The notes below the pieces were generated by a model. That model worked only from the letters and a program-made list of their open reading frames with translations. It made no database searches and was not told where the DNA came from. DNA of 64,000 nucleotides from Amycolatopsis sp. A133 (GTDB lineage Bacteria; Actinomycetota; Actinomycetes; Mycobacteriales; Pseudonocardiaceae): the NCBI RefSeq assembly GCF_031082405.1, contig NZ_JAVHJU010000023.1, forward strand, positions 83,632-147,631, in the 5' to 3' direction. A program made the position numbers and the translations under genes. This document shows, in pieces, positions 35,835-43,075 of the stretch; position 1 is the stretch's first letter, and each line of letters starts with the position of its first letter.

Positions 35835-37132
35835 CAGAACCACGTCCGCACGTAGTCGACGACGGTTTCGCCGTCGGCCGCGGTCACCGGCAGCAGCGGC
35901 CACTTGTCGAACACCGTGCACGGGTGGGAGAGGCCGAGCCCGATCCAGTCGCCGACCTCGACCGGGGACCCCGGCGGCAGCGCGAGGAAGGCGTGCTGGT
36001 CGTTCAGTTTCGTGACGACGTGGCCTTCGAGGGGTTCGGCGGGCCCGTCCGGGGTCCGGCGCAGCTGCGGTTCGGGCAGGCCCTCGTCGAAGGACGCGTC
36101 GCGCTTGCCGATGGTGAGCAGCGCGAGTTCGTCCGACGGCTTCGACGTCACCTGCGCCCACGCCCGCAGCGCGGGCCGGAAGGAGTCGACACCGTCGATG
36201 CGCGGGTGGTCGCCCAGCGGGGAGATCTCGCGGTAGAAGCCGTCGTCGTGGGTGAGGTAGGCGCCGCTGCGCAGTACCGGCAGCACGTCGAGGCCCTCCG
36301 GCCACGGTTTGGCCAGCTCGTTCGCGACCTGGTCGAAGTAGGCGCTGCCGCCGGCGGTGACGATGATCTGCCCGTCGAGGAGTCCCTTGTCCGCGAACGA
36401 GACCGCCAGGTCGCGCAGACCATCCACATAGGAGCTGATCTTGGCCAGGGCGGCTTCGTCGGTGCCGTGGGACAGCGCGCCCTCGTACCCGCCGGTGCCG
36501 CGCAGCCGCAGCGCCGGGCTCGCCTGGACCGCCTCGGCGACCGCCAGTGCGGTCGCGGTGTCGCGAACGCCGGTGCGGCCGCCGTCGGCGCCCAGCTCGA
36601 CCAGCACGTCCACCGGGCGCCCGGCGCCGTCGAGGGCCGCGGTCATCAGCTCGACCCCGCGGACCGAGTCGACCCAGCAGAGGAACTCGAAGCCCGGGTC
36701 GGCCGCCAGCTCGGCGGCCAGCCAGCGCAGGCCGGCCGGGTCGAGGAACTGGTTGGCCAGCAGGATCCGGGACACCCCGAAGGCACGGTAGATCCGGAGG
36801 TGACCGGCGTTCGCGCAGGTCACGCCCCAGGCGCCGTGCTCGATCTGGCGCGCGAACAGCTGCGGTGCCATGGTCGTCTTGCCGTGCGGGGCGAGCACCA
36901 CGCCCCGGGCGGCGCACCACGCGGCCATCGTCCGCAGGTTGTGTTCGAGCGCTTCTTCGTCGAGGACGACGAAGGGGGCGAAGAACCCGTCGGTGAACAG
37001 GTTGAGCCGGCGGTCCGCGGCCTCGGCGAGGGTGAGCCCGGCCAGGGCGGGAGCGGCCGAGCGGAAGCGCCAGTCGATGCGCTCCCGGCGGAGGGCATCG
37101 AGCGCGGCGGGGTCCATCAGGCAGGGTTTCAT
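35834..37132 (-). CDS. PLP/metal-dependent D-amino-acid ammonia-lyase (DSD / D-threonine aldolase-like)
   Basis: A 432-residue fold-type III PLP enzyme. Residues 81-90, APHGKTTMAP, carry the PLP lysine Lys85. The C-terminal domain ends with LSHPCTVFDKW, where His403 and Cys405 form the HxC zinc site of eukaryotic-type D-serine dehydratases. The family deaminates beta-hydroxy D-amino acids; D-serine dehydratases and Pseudomonas D-glucosaminate dehydratase are relatives. With a deacylase, a KDG-type kinase and RidA around it, D-glucosaminate to 2-keto-3-deoxygluconate plus ammonia is my preferred reaction. The ATG at 37132 was chosen because the conserved domain begins soon after; the open frame extends to 37387 across the divergent promoter region. 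Confidence 0.82.
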   Translation of the reverse strand: MKPCLMDPAALDALRRERIDWRFRSAAPALAGLTLAEAADRRLNLFTDGFFAPFVVLDEEALEHNLRTMAAWCAARGVVLAPHGKTTMAPQLFARQIEHGAWGVTCANAGHLRIYRAFGVSRILLANQFLDPAGLRWLAAELAADPGFEFLCWVDSVRGVELMTAALDGAGRPVDVLVELGADGGRTGVRDTATALAVAEAVQASPALRLRGTGGYEGALSHGTDEAALAKISSYVDGLRDLAVSFADKGLLDGQIIVTAGGSAYFDQVANELAKPWPEGLDVLPVLRSGAYLTHDDGFYREISPLGDHPRIDGVDSFRPALRAWAQVTSKPSDELALLTIGKRDASFDEGLPEPQLRRTPDGPAEPLEGHVVTKLNDQHAFLALPPGSPVEVGDWIGLGLSHPCTVFDKWPLLPVTAADGETVVDYVRTWF

Positions 37133-37146
37133 CGGCGGCGACCTCT

Positions 37147-37184
37147 GTTGCGTATGTTGCAACGACTGTTGCGCATTCTGCGCG
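37147..37184. promoter_or_regulatory. direct repeats in the divergent promoter (possible IclR operator)
   Basis: GTTGCGTATGTTGCAAC (37147-37163) is a dyad with GTTGC/GCAAC arms. A second copy, GTTGCGCATTCTGCGCG (37168-37184), starts 21 bases later, two helical turns away. The repeats lie between the ammonia-lyase and kinase genes, in the position expected for the IclR protein encoded two genes downstream. Confidence 0.5.
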
Positions 37185-37244
37185 CCATAGGTGTAGCATC
37201 CGGGTCGCCACAGGTCAACGGGGTGAAGGGCAGGGAGACGGAAA

Positions 37245-38219
37245 GTGACGAGCGGGCCCGAGGTGTTGTGCGTGGGCGAGTCGATGGCGCTGTTCGTGCC
37301 CGCCGAACCCGGCCCGCCGGACGAGGTGAAGCGGTGGGTGCGCACCATCGGCGGCGCCGAATCGAACGTGGCCTGCAACCTGTCCACGCTGGGGCTGCGC
37401 AGCGGCTGGGTGAGCGCGGTCGGTGACGATCCGTTCGGCCGGGCGATGCTGCGCGAGATCGCCGCGGCCGGTGTCGACGTCAGCGCGTGCTCCGTCGACC
37501 CGGAGCGCCCGACCGGGCTCTACATCAAGGAAAGCGGGGCCGGCGGCAGTCCGGTGCGCTATTACCGGACGGGCTCGGCCGCGTCCGGCATGGGCCCGTC
37601 GCTGCTCGACCGGCTCGACCTCGACGGCGTCCGCGTGCTGCACCTGTCGGGGATCACGCCCGCGCTGTCGGACAGCTGCCTCGCGCTGGTCCGCGTGCTC
37701 TTGGACCTGCCACGCGGCGACCGGCTGATCTCCTTCGACGTCAACCTGCGGCCCGCGCTCTGGGCCGGTCGCGATCCCCGCCTGCTCGCCGAACTGGCCG
37801 GGCAGGCCGACATCGTGCTGACCGGCGACGACGAAGCCCAGCAGGTGTGGGGGACCGGCGACCCGGCGGAACTGCGGGCACTGCTGCCGGGGCCGCGCAC
37901 GCTCGTCGTCAAGCACGGCGAACGCGGCGCGACCCTGGTCGAAGGCGAGCCGCTGTTCGCGCCCGCGCTGAAGGTCGACGTCGTCGAGCCGGTCGGCGCC
38001 GGCGACGCGTTCGCCGCCGGGTTCCTCGCCGCCACCCTGCGCGGTGCCCCGCCCCTGGAACGGCTGCGGCAGGGGCACCTGCAGGCCGCGGTCACCCTGC
38101 GCACCTCCGACGACGTCGGGGTGCCGCTGCCCCGACCGGTCGTCGATACCCTGCTCCACGCGGACCCGGACGAGTGGCGTTCGGCGCGGCTGACCGGAGA
38201 GGGTGTGGTGATGACGTGA
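37245..38219 (+). CDS. PfkB-family sugar kinase, 2-keto-3-deoxygluconate kinase-like
   Basis: A 324-residue ribokinase-family enzyme. N-terminal GGAESNVACNLSTLGLRSGWVSAVGDDPFG is the sugar-binding and first signature region; EPVGAGDAFAAGFLAA near residue 250 is the second PfkB signature with the catalytic Asp of GAGD. The pattern YYRTGSAASGMGPS near residue 106 is typical of KDG kinases. Product would be KDPG, which an Entner-Doudoroff aldolase (not in this window) splits to pyruvate and glyceraldehyde-3-phosphate. GTG start after AGGGAGACGG; the stop overlaps the IclR start by four bases. Confidence 0.85.
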   Translation: MTSGPEVLCVGESMALFVPAEPGPPDEVKRWVRTIGGAESNVACNLSTLGLRSGWVSAVGDDPFGRAMLREIAAAGVDVSACSVDPERPTGLYIKESGAGGSPVRYYRTGSAASGMGPSLLDRLDLDGVRVLHLSGITPALSDSCLALVRVLLDLPRGDRLISFDVNLRPALWAGRDPRLLAELAGQADIVLTGDDEAQQVWGTGDPAELRALLPGPRTLVVKHGERGATLVEGEPLFAPALKVDVVEPVGAGDAFAAGFLAATLRGAPPLERLRQGHLQAAVTLRTSDDVGVPLPRPVVDTLLHADPDEWRSARLTGEGVVMT

Positions 38220-38974
38220 GCCAGAGCCTGGACCGCGCGCTGACCCTGCTGAACTCGATCGCGAAGGACGCGCGCACCCTCGACGACCTCGCCGACGAGA
38301 TCGGCGTGCACAAGTCGACGGTGCTGCGGCTGCTGCGCACCCTCGAGCAGCACCACTTCGTGCGCCGGGAAGGCCCCCGCCACTACCGGCTGGGCAGCGC
38401 CATGTTCGACCTCGCCAACCAGGCCCTGGATTCCTTCGACGTCCGGCGCAGCGCCCAGCCCGCGCTCGCCGCCCTCAACGCGCGCACCGGGCACACCGTG
38501 CACCTGGCCAGCTACGAGGACGGCGAGGTCGTCTACATCGACAAGTTCGAAGGCCGGCATTCGGTGCGGATGTACTCGCGCATCGGCAAGCGCGCGCCGC
38601 TGCACTGCACCGCGGTCGGGAAGGTGCTCGTCGCGGCGATGCCCACGGCCCGCCGCGAGGAGATCGCGCACTCGATCGACTACCCGGTGCGGACGCCGAA
38701 CACGATCACCACCCCGGAGGCCTACCTGGCCGAGCTGGACCGCGTGGACCGGCTCGGGTACGCCGTCGACAACGCCGAGCACGAGGACTTCATCCACTGC
38801 ATCGCGGCGCCGGTGCGGGGGACCGGCGGCGAAGTGCTCGCCGCCGCGTCGATGTCCGTGCCGAAGGTGCTGCTCGACTACGAAGGCCTGCTGGCGCTGG
38901 TGCCCGAGCTGCGGGCCGCCACGAAGGAAGCTTCCGTCCACAGTGGATGGACGGAGAACGGAAAGGGGCACTGA
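38216..38974 (+). CDS. IclR-family transcriptional regulator
   Basis: A 252-residue regulator. HTH residues 5-65: LDDLADEIGVHKSTVLRLLRTLEQHHFVRRE. Effector domain residues about 80-245: VHLASYEDGEVVYIDKFEG, LHCTAVGKVLVAAMP and GYAVDNAEHEDFIHCIAAPV, typical of IclR sugar-acid sensors such as KdgR. The GTG start overlaps the kinase stop and the stop overlaps the RidA start, so all three are coupled. Likely effector: a pathway intermediate such as KDG or an aldonate. Likely target: the divergent promoter at 37133-37244. Confidence 0.9.
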   Translation: MSQSLDRALTLLNSIAKDARTLDDLADEIGVHKSTVLRLLRTLEQHHFVRREGPRHYRLGSAMFDLANQALDSFDVRRSAQPALAALNARTGHTVHLASYEDGEVVYIDKFEGRHSVRMYSRIGKRAPLHCTAVGKVLVAAMPTARREEIAHSIDYPVRTPNTITTPEAYLAELDRVDRLGYAVDNAEHEDFIHCIAAPVRGTGGEVLAAASMSVPKVLLDYEGLLALVPELRAATKEASVHSGWTENGKGH

Positions 38975-39357
38975 TGAGCAAGACGGCAGTTTCCACCGAG
39001 AACGCGCCGAAGCCGCCGGCGAAGTTCTCGCAGGCCGTCCGCAAGGGGAACCTGCTGCAGGTCGCCGGCCAGGTCGCGTTCGACCCGGCGACCGGCGCGA
39101 TCGTCGGCGACGACGTCGCGGGCCAGACCCGGCAGACGTTCAAGAACATCGAGGCCGTGCTGGCGGAGGCGGGCGCGAGCCTCGCCGACGCGATCATGGT
39201 CCGGGTGTACCTGACCGACACCGCGCACTTCGCGCCGTTCAACGAGGTCTACAACGAGCTCATCGGCGACGCCCCGCACGCGGCGCGCACGACGGTGTAC
39301 GTCGGCCTCCCGGGCGAGCTGCTCGTCGAGATCGACGTGCTCTGCGTGCTGGACTGA
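38974..39357 (+). CDS. RidA-family enamine/imine deaminase
   Basis: A 127-residue protein of the RidA (YjgF/YER057c/UK114) family. Motifs: FSQAVRKGNLLQVAGQVAFD at the start, GQTRQTFKNIEAVLAEAGASLAD in the middle and AARTTVYVGLPGELLVEIDVLC at the end, with the conserved Arg that binds the carboxylate of enamine substrates (AART). RidA hydrolyses reactive 2-aminoacrylate-type enamines released by PLP ammonia-lyases, so its coupling to this cluster supports a dehydrating lyase nearby. ATG at 38974 shares one base with the IclR stop. Confidence 0.9.
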   Translation: MSKTAVSTENAPKPPAKFSQAVRKGNLLQVAGQVAFDPATGAIVGDDVAGQTRQTFKNIEAVLAEAGASLADAIMVRVYLTDTAHFAPFNEVYNELIGDAPHAARTTVYVGLPGELLVEIDVLCVLD

Positions 39358-39362
39358 GCCTT

Positions 39363-39390
39363 CGGCGGGCCGGGTTTCCCCGGCCCGCCG
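39363..39390. terminator. bidirectional terminator between ridA and acdS
   Basis: Perfect 12-bp stem, CGGCGGGCCGGG (39363-39374) with CCCGGCCCGCCG (39379-39390), four-base loop. It fills the 35-base gap between two convergent genes. Confidence 0.85.
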
Positions 39391-39392
39391 GT

Positions 39393-40388
39393 TCACCCGA
39401 GGACGCTCGTGTAGCCGTTGAGCGCGAGCTGGCCGCCGAGGTGGGCGTAGAGGACGTTCGACTCGCGCGGGATCTCGCCGTTCCCGACGAGGTCGATGAG
39501 TCCGGCCATCGACTTGCCCTCGTACACCGGGTCGGTGATCATCCCCTCCAGCCGGGCACAGGTCTCGATGGCGTCCACAGTGGATTTGTCGGGGATGCCG
39601 TAGATCCCGGCGTGGTAGCGGTCGTCCAGTTCGACCTCGGGGATTTCACCGGCGCCGATCAGCTCCGCGGTGTTCCGCGCGATGCGCGTGATCTGAGCGC
39701 GGGTCTCGGCCGGCTTGGCGGAGGCGTCGATGCCGAGGATCCGGCGCTCCCGGCCGAGCGCGGTCCCGGCGACCATCCCGGCCTGCGTGCTGCCGGTGAC
39801 CGAGCAGACGACGACGGTGTCGAAGAAGACGCCGAGTTCTGCTTCCTGCCGTTCCAGCTCGACGATCCAGTTCGCGAAGCCCAGCCCGCCGAGCCGGTGG
39901 TCGGAGCCGCCGGCGGGGATGGCGTACGGCTTGCCGCCCTGCTCTTCGATCTCGGCGACCGCGTCTTCCCACGCCTCCTTGAACCCGATGCCGAAGCCGG
40001 CTTCGACGAGCCGGACGTCCGCGCCGAGGATCCGCGAGAGCTGGATGTTGCCGACCTTGTCGTAGAGCGGGTCGTGCCAGTCGACCCAGCTCTCCTGCAC
40101 CAGCACGGCCTTCAGCCCGGCGCGCGCCGCGGCCGCGGCGACCTGGCGGGTGTGGTTGGACTGGACGCCGCCGATGGAGACGAGCGTGTCGGCACCCCGG
40201 GCGAGCGCGTCCGCGACGAGGTACTCCAGCTTCCGGGTCTTGTTCCCACCGAACGCCAGACCGGAGTTCACGTCCTCGCGCTTGGCCCAGATCTTCGCGC
40301 CGCCGAGGTGGTCGGTCAGGCGTTCCAGCGGGTGCACCGGCGACGGACCGAACAGCAGCGGGAAGCGCGGGAAGGCGTCGAGGGTCAC
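39393..40388 (-). CDS. acdS: 1-aminocyclopropane-1-carboxylate deaminase
   Basis: A 331-residue PLP enzyme that converts ACC, the ethylene precursor of plants, to 2-oxobutyrate and ammonia. FGGNKTRKLEYL holds the PLP lysine. The residues that separate true ACC deaminases from D-cysteine desulfhydrases are conserved: the Glu in TDPVYEGKSM (family Glu295) and the Leu in VLYAHLGG (family Leu322). GFGIGFKEAWEDAV and PYAIPAGGSDHRLGGLGF also match the family. It suggests life near plant roots or use of ACC as nitrogen source. Its GTG start overlaps the stop of the GntR gene. Confidence 0.92.
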   Translation of the reverse strand: MTLDAFPRFPLLFGPSPVHPLERLTDHLGGAKIWAKREDVNSGLAFGGNKTRKLEYLVADALARGADTLVSIGGVQSNHTRQVAAAAARAGLKAVLVQESWVDWHDPLYDKVGNIQLSRILGADVRLVEAGFGIGFKEAWEDAVAEIEEQGGKPYAIPAGGSDHRLGGLGFANWIVELERQEAELGVFFDTVVVCSVTGSTQAGMVAGTALGRERRILGIDASAKPAETRAQITRIARNTAELIGAGEIPEVELDDRYHAGIYGIPDKSTVDAIETCARLEGMITDPVYEGKSMAGLIDLVGNGEIPRESNVLYAHLGGQLALNGYTSVLG

Positions 40389-41029
40389 AGTTCCTCCAGC
40401 AGGTCGGTCCAGATGGTCGAAATCACGGCGACGGCGGTCCCGGTGTCCCGCTTCTCGAGCGCGTCGATGAGCTTCGTGTGGCGCTCGACGGAGTTCCAGG
40501 CCAGCGCCGAGCTGAACCGGGCGTGCTCCAGGCGGCGCAGCAGCGGCGTGTAGCGGTCGAGGGTCGCGGCGACGGCGGCGTTGCCCGCCAGGCGGACCGG
40601 GACGTCGTGCAGCTCGTCGTCCGCTTTCACCGCGGCCGCGACGTCACGGGCCTCGATGGCGGCGGCGAACCGGTCGTTGGCCGCGCGCATCTCGGCGATG
40701 TCTTCCCGGCGGCACTTCGGCACGGCCTGCCGCACGGCGAATTCGTGCAGCAGCCGGACGATCTCGCGGGCGTCGAGTACGTCGGGTGACATCACTTCGG
40801 AGACCCGGGTGTAGCTCTGGGGCTTGGAGTCGACGAGGCCGTCGTCGGCCAGGCGCAGCAGGGCCTGGCGCACCGGGGCCTTGGACAGGCCGAGCTGGTC
40901 GGCCAGGTCGGCGTCGCGCAGCGGCGTTCCCGGCGGCAGCGTGCCGTCGACGATCGCGTGGCGGATGCGGTCGTAGGCCTCGTCACGGAGCAACGGGCGG
41001 GTGATCTTCGAGAGACTCACATCTAACAT
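40385..41029 (-). CDS. GntR-family regulator (FadR/FCD type)
   Basis: A 214-residue regulator. N-terminal wHTH: YDRIRHAIVDGTLPPGTPLRDADLADQLGLSKAPVRQALLRLADDGLV. C-terminal helical FCD domain with metal-binding type residues (DDELHDVPVRLAGN and ERHTKLIDAL). It is translationally coupled to acdS (four-base overlap) and probably controls it. The listed ATG at 41029 sits inside a perfect 18-bp palindrome; GTG at 41020 is an alternative start just after. Either way the likely operator overlaps the start, which points to autorepression. Confidence 0.88.
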   Translation of the reverse strand: MLDVSLSKITRPLLRDEAYDRIRHAIVDGTLPPGTPLRDADLADQLGLSKAPVRQALLRLADDGLVDSKPQSYTRVSEVMSPDVLDAREIVRLLHEFAVRQAVPKCRREDIAEMRAANDRFAAAIEARDVAAAVKADDELHDVPVRLAGNAAVAATLDRYTPLLRRLEHARFSSALAWNSVERHTKLIDALEKRDTGTAVAVISTIWTDLLEEL

Positions 41030-41037
41030 GTTAGATG
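41020..41037. promoter_or_regulatory. perfect palindrome over the start of the gntR-acdS operon
   Basis: CATCTAACATGTTAGATG is an 18-bp perfect palindrome that includes the ATG of the GntR gene. A GntR dimer bound here would cover the start of transcription and translation. Confidence 0.7.
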
Positions 41038-41078
41038 CCAGATCTGAGTCCCGCCAGTACCCGACCTGCGCCGGGCAA

Positions 41079-41165
41079 GCGCCCCAATGTGGCGTTCGGT
41101 GCGTTCAACGCACCCAATGTGGCGTTCGGTGCGTTGAACGCACCCAATGCCACATTGGGGCGCTC
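41079..41165. repeat. 30-bp tandem repeat flanked by an inverted 16-bp copy
   Basis: Two 30-bp units (41083-41112 and 41113-41142), each starting CCCAATGTGGCGTTCGGTGC, differ at one base. They are bounded by AGCGCCCCAATGTGGC (41079-41094) and its reverse complement GCCACATTGGGGCGCT (41149-41164). Within each unit GTGCGTTCAACGCA forms another small dyad. The array lies between the GntR promoter and the DUF1844 stop, so a terminator role is plausible. Confidence 0.85.
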
Positions 41166-41173
41166 TGGAGTCG

Positions 41174-41533
41174 TCAGTAAACGGGGCCGGTGTACTTTTC
41201 CCCGGGTCCCTTGCCGGGCTCGTCCGGCACGGCCGAAGCTTCCCGGAACGCCTTCTGGAGGGACTGCAGACCGTCGCGCAGCGGCCCGGCGTGCAGGCCC
41301 AGGTACTCCGCGGAGGCCGTCACGAGCCCGGCCAGCGCGGTGATCAGCCGGCGGGCTTCGTCGAGGTCGCGGTGCGGGGAGGTATCGGGGTCGGCGTCGG
41401 CGAGGCCGAGCCGTTCGGCGGCGGCCGACAGCAGCATGACGGCGGCGCGGCTGATCACCTCCACGCTGGGGATGTCCTCCAGGTGGCGCGCTTCCGGGGA
41501 ATACGGGGGCTGTTGCGAAGGTTGTTCCGACAC
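41174..41533 (-). CDS. DUF1844 family protein
   Basis: A 119-residue protein. The segment EDIPSVEVISRAAVMLLSAAAERLGLAD and DLDEARRLITALAGLVTASAEYLG is the DUF1844 core. The family is known as a constant neighbour of infC in actinobacteria, as here, but its function is not established. The C-terminal tail is Pro/Gly-rich. GTG at 41533 was chosen because the conserved part follows after a short Gln/Pro-rich lead; the longer frame to 41680 crosses the infC leader. Transcribed away from infC. Confidence 0.85.
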   Translation of the reverse strand: MSEQPSQQPPYSPEARHLEDIPSVEVISRAAVMLLSAAAERLGLADADPDTSPHRDLDEARRLITALAGLVTASAEYLGLHAGPLRDGLQSLQKAFREASAVPDEPGKGPGEKYTGPVY

Positions 41534-41664
41534 GTCTGGTACCCTTCCACGAGCGACCAGCCCCTGAGCGATCGGGGGCCGCAAGTGGAGCCCCGCTCCC
41601 ACCCGCGTCACCGTACAGGTGGCCGGGTCCGGTCTCGCCCGGGCGTGACGTCCAGGGTGAAGAA

Positions 41665-41725
41665 GTGCCCTTCGGGGCACGATCGGAAACAGAGTGGGCC
41701 CCGCGCACCGAACGGTGTCGGGGCC
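41665..41725 (+). promoter_or_regulatory. infC leader hairpins
   Basis: GTGCCC-TTCG-GGGCAC (41665-41680) is a stem closed by the extra-stable UUCG tetraloop. GGCCCCG (41697-41703) pairs with CGGGGCC (41719-41725) around an inner CACCG/CGGTG stem, a strong terminator-like hairpin ending about 60 bases before infC. Together they suggest an attenuation leader for the infC-rpmI-rplT operon, but no U-tract is present. Confidence 0.5.
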
Positions 41726-41787
41726 TTCGCTATGTGGGCACCAGGTCGAACGAGAACAGGAAACATTCCTCGGACCAAGGAGGCCCC

Positions 41788-42345
41788 ATCAGCTCCGAGA
41801 CACGCATCAACGACCGTATCCGGGTGCCGGAAGTCCGACTCGTCGGACCCGCCGGCGAACAGGTCGGCATCGTCCGGATCGAGGATGCGCTGCGCCTGGC
41901 GCAGGAGAACGACCTCGACCTCGTCGAGGTCGCGCCCCAGGCCCGCCCGCCGGTGTGCAAGCTCATGGACTTCGGCAAGTTCAAGTACGAGAGCGCGCAG
42001 AAGGCCCGCGAGTCGCGGCGCAACCAGCAGCTGACCGTCATCAAGGAACAGAAGCTGCGCCCCAAGATCGACCAGCACGACTACGAGACCAAGAAGGGTC
42101 ACGTGTCGCGCTTCCTGGCCGCGGGCAACAAGGTCAAGGTCACGATCATGTTCCGCGGCCGCGAGCAGTCCCGGCCGGAGCTCGGCTACCGGCTGCTGCA
42201 GAAGCTCGCCGAAGACGTCACCGAGCTCGGTTTCGTCGAGTCGTCGGCCAAGCAGGACGGCCGCAACATGATCATGGTGCTGGCCCCGCACAAGAACGTG
42301 AAGCCGAAGGCCAAGGCGGAGCCCGAGCAGGTTCCCGAGGCGTAG
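41788..42345 (+). CDS. infC: translation initiation factor IF-3
   Basis: A 185-residue IF-3, which keeps 30S subunits free and checks start codons. N-domain: RINDRIRVPEVRLVGPAGEQVGIV and ALRLAQENDLDLVEVAP; linker and C-domain: KPKIDQHDYETKK-type text, then GNKVKVTIMFRGREQSRPELG. The start is the non-standard AUC at 41788, placed four bases behind AAGGAGG (41777-41783); no ATG, GTG or TTG fits. Rare AUU/AUC starts let IF-3 reject its own mRNA, a known autoregulation. First gene of the ribosomal operon with rpmI and rplT. Confidence 0.95.
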   Translation: MSSETRINDRIRVPEVRLVGPAGEQVGIVRIEDALRLAQENDLDLVEVAPQARPPVCKLMDFGKFKYESAQKARESRRNQQLTVIKEQKLRPKIDQHDYETKKGHVSRFLAAGNKVKVTIMFRGREQSRPELGYRLLQKLAEDVTELGFVESSAKQDGRNMIMVLAPHKNVKPKAKAEPEQVPEA

Positions 42346-42411
42346 GCGCCGACCAGCACATGCCAGCGGCTCACCGGTTCTCCGGTGAGCCGCCGCACGA
42401 AAGAGGACAAA

Positions 42412-42606
42412 ATGCCGAAGATGAAGACCCACAGCGGGACGTCCAAGCGCATCCGCAAGACGGGTACGGGCAAGCTGCGCCGCCAGATGACCGGCCGGCG
42501 CCACCGCATGGAGAAGAAGTCCAGCCGCGTGACCCGCCGCCTCGAGGGCACCACCGAGGTGTCGAAGACCGAGGTCAGCCGCGTGAAGCGCCTGCTCGGC
42601 ATCTGA
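42412..42606 (+). CDS. rpmI: 50S ribosomal protein L35
   Basis: A 64-residue basic ribosomal protein of the large subunit. MPKMKTHSGTSKRIRKTGTG is the family N-terminus. ATG at 42412 was chosen over the in-frame upstream codons because it gives the standard length and sits behind AAAGAGG. It lies between infC and rplT in the universally conserved order, with a 66-base gap to infC. Confidence 0.97.
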   Translation: MPKMKTHSGTSKRIRKTGTGKLRRQMTGRRHRMEKKSSRVTRRLEGTTEVSKTEVSRVKRLLGI

Positions 42607-42674
42607 TCCCCTCGAACTTGCTGTAACCACCCGGGGCGTTTCCCCTCGCCCCCTGAGATCGACAGGATGGACCC

Positions 42675-43052
42675 GTGGCACGCGTCAAGCGGGCGGTCAA
42701 CGCCCAGAAGAAGCGTCGCGCAACTCTCGAACTGGCCAGCGGCTACCGCGGCCAGCGTTCGCGGCTGTACCGCAAGGCCAAGGAGCAGACGCTTCACTCG
42801 CTGAACTACGCCTACCGGGACCGTCGTGCCCGCAAGGGTGACTTCCGTCGCCTGTGGGTCACCCGCATCAACGCGGCCGCCCGTGCCAACGGTGTGACCT
42901 ACAACCGGTTCATCCAGGGCATCAAGGCCGCGGGTGTCGAGGTCGACCGCAAGATCCTCGCGGACCTCGCCGTCAACGACGCCGTCGCCTTCACCGCGCT
43001 GGCCGAGCTCGCCAAGGCCAACGTGAACACCGGCGAAGCGAAGTCGGCCTGA
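42675..43052 (+). CDS. rplT: 50S ribosomal protein L20
   Basis: A 125-residue ribosomal protein that binds 23S rRNA early in large-subunit assembly and, in other bacteria, also represses its own operon. ARVKRAVNAQKKRRATLELA and GYRGQRSRLYRKAKEQ are the basic N-terminal extension; FIQGIKAAGVEVDRKILADLAVND is the globular domain. GTG start at 42675. Confidence 0.97.
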   Translation: MARVKRAVNAQKKRRATLELASGYRGQRSRLYRKAKEQTLHSLNYAYRDRRARKGDFRRLWVTRINAAARANGVTYNRFIQGIKAAGVEVDRKILADLAVNDAVAFTALAELAKANVNTGEAKSA

Positions 43053-43075
43053 CCGGCAGCTTTCCGCGACCCGGG

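Noticed and set aside
34239..37211. 990-codon frame joining the deacylase with sequence of the ammonia-lyase region
   Set aside because: Its first half is a shadow of the ammonia-lyase gene, whose own frame has the PLP lysine and HxC motif.
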